Of a stretch of 64,000 nt of DNA, positions 50,830-64,000 are shown piece by piece (the stretch's first letter is position 1; every line of letters begins with the position of its first letter). Under the pieces are notes generated by a model. The model was not told where the DNA came from. It made no database searches and saw only the letters and a program-made list of their open reading frames with translations. The translations under genes and the position numbers were made by a program. Source of the DNA: Ascidia mentula. Lineage: Eukaryota; Chordata; Ascidiacea; Phlebobranchia; Ascidiidae. The stretch spans positions 5,846,001 through 5,910,000 of the forward strand of contig OX387201.1 of assembly GCA_947561715.1 (NCBI GenBank). Direction: 5' to 3'.

Positions 50830-52272
50830 CAATTTTGCAGTCGTTTTTTGTCATGAGTAGGCCATTTTAGATTTTACGACTATTAGTTGCATTTTTAGAG
50901 TTTTTATCGTTTTGTCATAAGCCAAGGACCAGTGACGACCAAATGTCTGGAGCGATTGTGGTGCAATATGGCGGTTAAAAGTGTTTGAACGTTAAACACG
51001 GAGTTGCAATGGCTTGGAAGATACTAGTGTCTATTGTTTAACTGTTACAGTTAATTCTGATTCATTAGAGGGAAACACGCAATCATTGTTTTTGTAACGA
51101 GGGGATATTTGTGGATGTGGGTCTCTACACAAATTATCATAACAATAAAATGTTTTGTGTCGAGGTGATTTGATGTGAGCTGGTAATAAAATGTGCAATT
51201 ATTTCTACTGTGGCAAAAGGAAAAATTTAAATCATTCATGCAAATCGTCCTTTTTCAGTAACATAGTTTGTAACTTTGTTAATATCCTAATACCGATATG
51301 GAACCAAACATAAGGATGCACGCCTCAAAGGAACAATTCTCCAGCAGGGCGTGTACAGTCGTTAAAACGATCAGGTGAAAAATTGGTTGTGATTTGATGG
51401 CGTTCCGCTAGAAGTTTGTTGTTCAAAATAGTCCCGAAATCCCTCAAAATAGCGAAATTTACTACTAGGCTACTCAACGAAAAAATAACTTAAAGGGTAA
51501 ATAGCGCTTTGCTGTAAACAACAATGTTTTGTCATGCATAAAAAGGGCCACTTTCACACTTTTGTGTCGTTTATTCTTAACAATAGTATGAAAACAAGTC
51601 ATGATAATCAGACTGAATAAGTGCAATTCGCGGGACATAAACATGAGATCGCGGACCAGTTATGAGACTGCTTTTGGACCAGTCCTGACTGTCTTAGTTA
51701 CGAATAGTTCTTAAACTACATATATAGCTATATTGTGTTGTCACAATTTCCATGCCGACTTTAACTACGAAAAGAATCTTGTTTTGATGTAGTAATGCTT
51801 CTGAGATATAAATGGCGAGTATAATTTTTAAGCTTTAATCAAAACTACTATTTCTTATTGCTGTTTAGTTTTAGAAAAGGGATGTGCGCTGTCTGACTTG
51901 CCCTAGTTTAGTTGTCCTGGGGCTTTTTGAGGTAATAACTGCATTATGTGGAGCCACCTTAACTCAACGCTGCTGGCATTCAAGGGTATTTTATTTCTGT
52001 GAAATTCCATAAGAATCAACGTTTTGAATACCCGTGTGCACATTTTTTGCCGTCCATTCGAGCCAGTGATCCATGCTAGGCGAGAGAATTCCGATAAGGT
52101 TTTCTCCCTGTGGCCTCAAAAACTTCTTAATGTGTGTCGCGTACCGCTCTCTGGCGACTTGCACCACCCGTTTGTATACGTTGGTGTCATTGCCATGGTA
52201 AATCATTTTCTATTTATCTGCATCTGTAAAGTGTAAACTTATTCGTCAGTCGAGTTTCGATCTCTTGCGGTC
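50830..52272. other. PREB 3' end and SMIM7 upstream region
   Basis: PREB 3' untranslated sequence runs to about 51.2 kb (AATAAA at 51144-51149 and 51185-51190). After that I see only AT-rich spacer with modest CpG, apart from the small minus-strand frame at 51991-52206 listed separately. The last 200 bases or so should contain the SMIM7 promoter. Confidence 0.5.
51991..52206 (-). CDS. Small unrecognised open frame, head-to-head with SMIM7
   Basis: A 71-codon minus-strand frame beginning MIYHGNDTNVYKRVVQVARE. It contains HIKKFLRPQGENLIG and HWLEWTAKNVHTG, and ends in TAA. The composition is protein-like, with basic and aromatic residues spread evenly, but I know no matching family and see no membrane segment or signal peptide. 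An in-frame TAG sits two codons upstream of the ATG, so the frame cannot extend there. Its start is 67 bp from the SMIM7 ATG on the opposite strand, which would allow a shared promoter. Chance is a real alternative. Confidence 0.25.
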   Translation of the reverse strand: MIYHGNDTNVYKRVVQVARERYATHIKKFLRPQGENLIGILSPSMDHWLEWTAKNVHTGIQNVDSYGISQK

Positions 52273-53117
<845 letters not shown>

Positions 53118-53147
53118 TATCTTGTCACTGCATAGAAGACATAAGCT

Positions 53148-53153
53148 TTTATT
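53148..53153 (-). terminator. SDHAF4 polyadenylation signal
   Basis: The plus strand reads TTTATT, giving AATAAA on the minus strand 61-66 bases below the SDHAF4 stop. Cleavage 10-30 bases further on would place the transcript end almost at the SMIM7 stop, so the 3' ends of the two genes probably overlap. Confidence 0.6.
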
Positions 53154-53213
53154 GCTTCGCACAGTGTGTCACAAAATAGCACTTAGACGATGAAAATAGA
53201 AATGATCAACAAT

Positions 53214-53588
53214 TTAAAAATCTGTTACTCTTCCTTTTCTTTCCCAATCCCCGTACCGTGTTGGTTCTGGTCCCCTTGGTCCACCCTTTTCACCTGTTTC
53301 TGGATTTATGTCATCTGGGAATGCTAATAAAAACAATTTTATGAATAATGGAATCATATACAAGAACAAACACAGCTTACGTTCAAGAACATTTGAACCA
53401 TAATATGACTTCGGTTCAACATCAGAATCTAGTTTTCCTTTGGGTGTGAGAGGTTTTTTAGGGGGATTTGGTGGATTGTCACCAAGCAGGGGTGCAGTTT
53501 GACCCAAATTTCTGGCACAGAACAGTTGTTTTCCACCATTCGCCAGAATACATGGGAGTTTTGCAATGCTAATAAGTTTACGTGACAT
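53214..53588 (-). CDS. SDHAF4: Succinate dehydrogenase assembly factor 4, two exons
   Basis: Exons 53588-53381 and 53323-53214 join into 105 residues (human 108). The C-terminus [20 protein letters not shown] followed by [15 protein letters not shown] is the family signature and almost identical to the human protein. The N-terminus ([20 protein letters not shown]) is basic and lacks acidic residues, as expected for a mitochondrial import signal. SDHAF4 binds flavinylated SDHA in the matrix and helps it join SDHB during complex II assembly. I chose the ATG at 53588 by length; in-frame ATGs up to 53666 would add 26 residues, but an acceptor-like CTAG/CACAG lies between them, suggesting those are not translated. 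The 57-nt intron (53324-53380) is a multiple of three with no stop, so intron retention would keep the frame. SGK3 lies head-to-head 0.83 kb away. Confidence 0.93.
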   Translation of the reverse strand: MSRKLISIAKLPCILANGGKQLFCARNLGQTAPLLGDNPPNPPKKPLTPKGKLDSDVEPKSYYGSNVLERKLCLFLYMIPLFIKLFLLAFPDDINPETGEKGGPRGPEPTRYGDWERKGRVTDF

Positions 53589-54414
53589 TGCTAAACTAAG
53601 GAATACTTCCTGTGCTAGACAAATATCACTTTTAATACTTATTGGTGCATACATACATGCATACAACTATTTCAGTCATAGATTTACTTGCTGTAGTCTT
53701 TTGCCATAACACTTAAATAATTGGATAATGTGAGCACTCCGCATTCAGAGTGAACTAAAAGCGTAAAGAAAACCCCGATCTGGTTTCATGTCATGCACGG
53801 ATGACTCTCCTGCGTCACAAACGATATATGTCAATGCCAATGAGCCATGACCAGTTTATGATTTCTATGTTTATGGGAGAAACTTTTTGTGATTCATAAT
53901 TACTGGAGATTGTGCGGGATGGATTGTTTGGCGCTCTGTTTGTGCTTTGCTTGATCATTTCTTCGTCGCACTTAAAACGCAATTCTCTTAAAAAACGTTT
54001 TCTTATGTGTATTTTCGTGGAATAATTATCGTAAAGTAATATACCTACATTTTACTCATCAGTTAATTTCGTTTAGTTGGATGGGTATTATCATAAAAGG
54101 AATGAGGAATCCAGCAACGTTGTTACCTGGCAGCAATGTTTACATGCGTTTATACACAGGTATTTTTACTAGTATCCAACCTAGTTTAGCCTACTATCCA
54201 GCCCAGCCAGAGCCAGCTACTCAAAAACCATTTTTGGTTCTAAGCTGGCCTATTTTCGTCTCTCTATGACAAAAAATGTTCAAAAAATTAACCACACCTT
54301 TACCATGGTATGATAGTAAATTGTCTAAATTTGCTTGTACAGTTTGTGCAAAATTAAAGTAGGTTAGGTGTTTTATGTTCATTTTGTTTTGCTTTCTGTG
54401 ACATTATTTCTGCA
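53589..54414. promoter_or_regulatory. Divergent SDHAF4-SGK3 promoter region
   Basis: The 826 bp between the two outward-facing start codons. CpG is moderate. I see no further gene. A small imperfect inverted repeat lies at about 54205-54250 around AAAAACCATTTTTGG. A pyrimidine-rich tract just upstream of the SGK3 ATG (about 54380-54400) lacks a clear acceptor. Confidence 0.45.
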
Positions 54415-60248
<5,834 letters not shown>

Positions 60249-62826
60249 GGAATCTGTGCGTCCTACACAAGTTTGTGGTACAACATATTGAAATCGCGTT
60301 TGAAAGTTTAAATTTTGTTTTACATTCCCATTCGTTGCTGGGTCGTAAAATGATGGATTGTCCAAGTAACTCAAATATTTTGTGTTACACTGAGGTACAA
60401 CTCCGGAAAATACTTGGTGGGGTTTAGTAATTCAAGCTGCAATCGTGTATTTTATCCATTACTCCATTTCTGTTACTCAAATTTTAAACAACATATGTAT
60501 TGCTTTTTTTTAACAAAGTCCCTTACGAACATCCCCCATGACCTGTTGCTTTTGTATGTGCATTTCCCCATATTTTTACGCCTATTGATGTCCACGAATC
60601 CATTGCACTTCTGCTAATAAATTTCACGTCGACTGTATGCAGTAATCCCAGCGCGCTTTTTTGTGCCAATTGCATATAGTGCCGCTTCATCAACCATTAC
60701 GTAATTGTTGTTGACGTCACTGCTGTCTTCAAAAGTTTCATCACCTTCTAATTGACGCCTGCTCTTAAAACCACGTGCCATTGCTGTTGTTTCGTTAAAC
60801 TTTTAATCAGTGACACTCGGTGTCTCGAATTTGTTTTCTTTGTTCTACTTATGTGCAGCATTTACAGCTTTTATGGAATTCTGCATCCTTTCGGAGTCGT
60901 TTTTTCCGTTCCACTGTAGCGCAGCGCTATGCGACGGACAAGTGCACGAGAAAACCGTTCGCCACAGCACGCACGTTACTCTTTGCGTATTTATACAAAA
61001 CTTTGGCGTGGTGTTGAACAAAACGCGTTGTTATGTTAATATTTTTATCGCACCCTTTAACCCGCTTTTGCTTTGTCTTCCAGTGAGCTTTAGTGCAATT
61101 TTTTATGACTAATAATGCTCTTACACGAAGGAATAAGACGAAATGGAGTCTTACCTTCGCCTGCTTGCTGCTTTCTTTATTGCGCGACCTAGCGTGTCAT
61201 GACTTACTACTAAACTAATACATATCGTAACATTGTTTGTTTGGTTTTAAATAATGTTTTTAGAAACATTTTAAAAAAACTAAAATTGTGTAACACAACA
61301 CTCAATCCAAGTAAACCAGCACCTATAACCTCAAGTCAGTATTCTCTCGAATCCGGCATTAATTTTTATCACAAATATCGGTTTACATTTTCGCACGCGC
61401 CGAATTCCCAGTTTGTTTCTTGTAATCCTATTTTTGTGCATAAATCGAAAGGGCCATGCGCAATTCCAAGCGCCGTAACTAAAGCTCATTGAATGTAGGA
61501 TTCGCTGTCAATATTCGGATAAGGGCGAACATTGAAATATATCTACTATTCGGGCCAATCCGAATTTTTTTTAAGAATTGCTCACATTCCCATGGATACT
61601 TTTAGTATAGATTGTACACAATAGGGGTAACAGACTGATTTTGTTCAATGACTTTCAAAGACAAATGAACTTGTAACATGTTTGTTACCGCGGCAAGTTA
61701 CTGTGTTCAAATTGTTCCCATCTTCCAAAGGCACACAACAAGCGTTTCCTGATATTGTGTAAATGTAAGTGCCTTCTCCATAAATGTTTGTCTACCTTAT
61801 AGGAATTTACGTCAAAAAGTGCCAGTACATCATACTGTGTCATAAAATATAACGTAGTTCGCAAATAGCATATATTTCTTTGGGTTACTTGCAATAGTGG
61901 TTCCAATTTTGTACCGCAAATAATAGCGCAAAGAAATATGCCACAATTTACAGAAAAGGACTGTTGGGGAATATACGGTCAACCATTTTTTCTCGTTCCT
62001 TAACATTGATTATATTGCAATAATGTAACTTCCAGCACCATTTTTATGTTGAGAAGTTTTTTCACTGCTTGGATTAATGGGCGTGTGCCTTTCCTGAAAC
62101 ACGCCCTTTTTAACTAGTATTTTTCTTCCACCCAAATATTACCATTCTGGAGGAATGTAAAGTTCCTCAATCACTGATAAAAAAAAATAAATTAAAACTG
62201 CCTGCCTCGTTATGTAAATTAGCCTATATCTTTACTCATTAGAAAATTTTCTGTGTGGCTTTGGATAAAGTATTCTGTGACGTAATAATTAAACGTCAAT
62301 GTACAGCCGGATGCGCGACAAGGGAGAAATGATTTACGTGGTCTCGGATTAAGCAGAAGCGCAGCGGTAGCTTCCTTTTACAGTCAAGTTTACTGTTAAA
62401 AAAGTACATCACTATGTAATGGACGTATGCATTGCCATAGTACGTTCAAGAATGTGGACTAAATATGTGTAGAGGTTTAAAGCTACCTGACCTCCAAATA
62501 ATAGGTGACTCATTGAAAATACTTGACTCCTTCTGCGTGGAGTTTAGTCGTTCGTACAGGTGGTCTATGACTAATAGGTGCGAGGTGTACGGTATATTTT
62601 AACTTTCACAATATGTAGGACGTCACAAAGTGATAATAGGTTATGCTTGAATCTTTACGCATCCACAGAGTGTGTTAGTCGGGACAGGTTAAGTAACAAA
62701 GAGCAAATGTCTATTTCATTCCAGGTGTTTTGAATTGTGCAACTGTTGTTGAACTTTTACATCGGAACCTAGGTTTAGTAACTTAAAAACTAGTGGTAAT
62801 CAAACATAGTAGGTCTACAGCTTGCG
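60249..62826. other. SGK3 3' end and SMAP upstream region
   Basis: The SGK3 3' untranslated region probably ends near AATAAA at 60616-60621. CpG rises again just after about 60.65 kb, consistent with leaving the methylated gene body. From 60.7 to 62.8 kb I see no recognisable gene; the longest frame (100 codons, 60810-61112) has no known domain. The last 500 bases or so should contain the SMAP promoter. Confidence 0.5.
60616..60621 (+). terminator. Likely SGK3 polyadenylation signal
   Basis: AATAAA 368 bases after the SGK3 stop, followed within about 30 bases by a rise in CpG density. Confidence 0.5.
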
Positions 62827-63813
62827 ATGGCGACCCGGGGTGAAAGAGAAAGGCAGCAAAAGCAAAATGAAAGGTACAAGAATATTCTAGCTAAACTCCT
62901 ATCAAAAGAAGAGAACAAGTTTTGTGCTGATTGTTTATCCAAAGGTTCGTTATCTCCTATTTTTTTTTTGTGTGTATATAACTTTCATTTACTTGATTAA
63001 TGAAACAATTTACTTGAGTAAAACAAAAGTATCCGGCAATTACATCAAAGGGTATACACAAGACTACAAACATTCCAACATGTTTTCAATTGCAAATGTA
63101 TGAAATCCTTAAATGTTATATTGTAGGTCCGCGGTGGGTATCATGGAATCTTGGAGTACTTCTTTGCATTAGATGTTCTGGCATTCATCGAAGTTTGGGG
63201 GTGCACATTTCCAAAGTGAAGTCTGTTAACCTTGACACATGGACAACTGACCAGATTGTGGTAAGAAAATGTATCATGTATAATATATACTTGCAATATT
63301 CAGATATATATTTATACGTCGTAAATATATTTATGGTGTGTAGACACTTTGCCATAGGGGAAATGGATGGGCAAAAGACAACTATGAAGCTAATTTACCA
63401 AAAGACTTCAAAAGACCCACAGCAGATTCGTATGTGTTTAAATTATATTGCTTATGTGTTTGTTGTTGAAAGCAAATGTGCATTTGAGAGCAATAATATT
63501 ATTGTACTTTATCACTAGGAGCCTAGAATATTTTATTCGTGACAAGTATGAAAAAAGGAAGTACTGCCCTGGAAAAGACATAACACTACGTTCAATTCAA
63601 GTAAGTCTGAATGTATTCAAGCACAGTTTATTTCCATTTTGGATGCAGCTGTTGCAGCGTCAGGTGGCAATACTTTTTTGTCAGTTTGGTCTATTTTTTG
63701 TTCTTTTAGGAGTTTAACATCCATGATACTGAAACAAAGTGTCCCAGTCCACAAACACGCACCAAAAGAAGAGATCTTACAAATGGAACCAATCCCAACC
63801 TAATTACCAAAAG
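62827..63813 (+). CDS. SMAP1: SMAP ArfGAP, 5' part, gene runs off the window
   Basis: Exons 62827-62944, 63127-63260, 63344-63429, 63519-63600 and 63710-63813 join in frame and give the N-terminal half of a small ArfGAP. It starts [17 protein letters not shown]. The zinc finger has Cys33, Cys36, Cys53 and Cys56 (C-x2-C-x16-C-x2-C), with the arginine finger Arg61 in [33 protein letters not shown] and [12 protein letters not shown] follow, all typical of SMAP1/SMAP2. The family stimulates GTP hydrolysis on Arf6 (SMAP1) or Arf1 (SMAP2) in clathrin-dependent traffic. Exon 1 uses an unusual donor, GTTCGT. The fifth exon's donor (GTCTGT at 63814) is also weak; without it the frame would stop at a TGA at 63830-63832, far short of the usual 430 or so residues. 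The clathrin-binding C-terminal half must lie beyond the window. SMAP1 or SMAP2 cannot be told apart here. Confidence 0.9.
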
Positions 63814-64000
63814 GTCTGTTATCATGAAGTGATAGTCTTGTCTAGCACTTGTACCTTGTACGGGCATTATTGGCTTCATATCCTGTAGTGAATAATTGGT
63901 GCCTCTGTTGGCTTTGCACACAACACAAAATTACATCCCTTGCATTGTTGGTGGGCCAACCCACTCAGGAAATCAATATTGGCCTATTGGCAAAGGTGAC
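63814..64000 (+). other. Presumed SMAP intron at the window edge
   Basis: AT-rich sequence after the last recognisable SMAP exon. No further exon is identifiable before the window ends. Confidence 0.5.

Noticed and set aside
63814-63832. SMAP ending at an in-frame TGA near 63830
   Set aside because: This would remove more than half of the usual protein; a weak donor at 63814 with the gene continuing beyond the window fits the family better, though it is not proven.

Overview
This is nuclear DNA from an animal. The genes are split by GT-AG introns, and every protein I could identify is an animal protein: PTBP, FBXO42, PREB, SMIM7, SDHAF4, SGK3, SMAP and an IFI44-like GTPase. Introns are mostly 60-700 bp and gene spacing in the right third is tight. 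CpG is near its expected level in the long intergenic region but almost absent over the housekeeping genes. That is the mosaic CpG pattern of invertebrates with gene-body methylation. My best guess is an invertebrate deuterostome, perhaps a tunicate, but I cannot name a species.

Layout. Positions 1-2600 hold nothing I can name. Positions 2607-4444 (minus) carry a three-exon IFI44-like P-loop GTPase with intact G1, G3 and G4 motifs. From about 4.45 to 42.4 kb lies a roughly 38 kb CpG-rich stretch with no recognisable protein gene. It holds many palindromic transcription-factor-like sites (TTGCGCAA, CACGTG, ATTGG plus CACGTG pairs, GTAAACA), two short tandem arrays and a few short direct repeats. 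It looks like a gene desert dense in regulatory sites, not coding sequence. One 68-codon open frame at 38.4-38.6 kb is a weak gene candidate.

At about 42.42 kb CpG density drops abruptly and a compact gene cluster begins: PTBP (minus, intronless coding region, 44228-45790), FBXO42 (plus, intronless, 47105-48394), PREB (plus, 11 coding exons, 48551-50829), SMIM7 (plus, 5 exons, 52273-53117), SDHAF4 (minus, 2 exons, 53214-53588), SGK3 (plus, 15 coding exons, 54415-60248) and the 5' part of SMAP (plus, from 62827, running off the window). CpG rises again at the PTBP promoter and after the end of SGK3, as expected for unmethylated spacers.

SGK3 introns 1 and 10 carry relics of one Penelope-like, hammerhead-motif repeat. 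Intron 10 also holds a 1.76 kb TTAA-flanked element with 14-bp terminal inverted repeats, of piggyBac type by its ends. The genes do not form one pathway: they cover splicing control, ubiquitin ligation, COPII coat assembly, complex II assembly, PI3P-dependent kinase signalling and Arf6/clathrin traffic. PREB, SGK3 and SMAP all act on membrane traffic.
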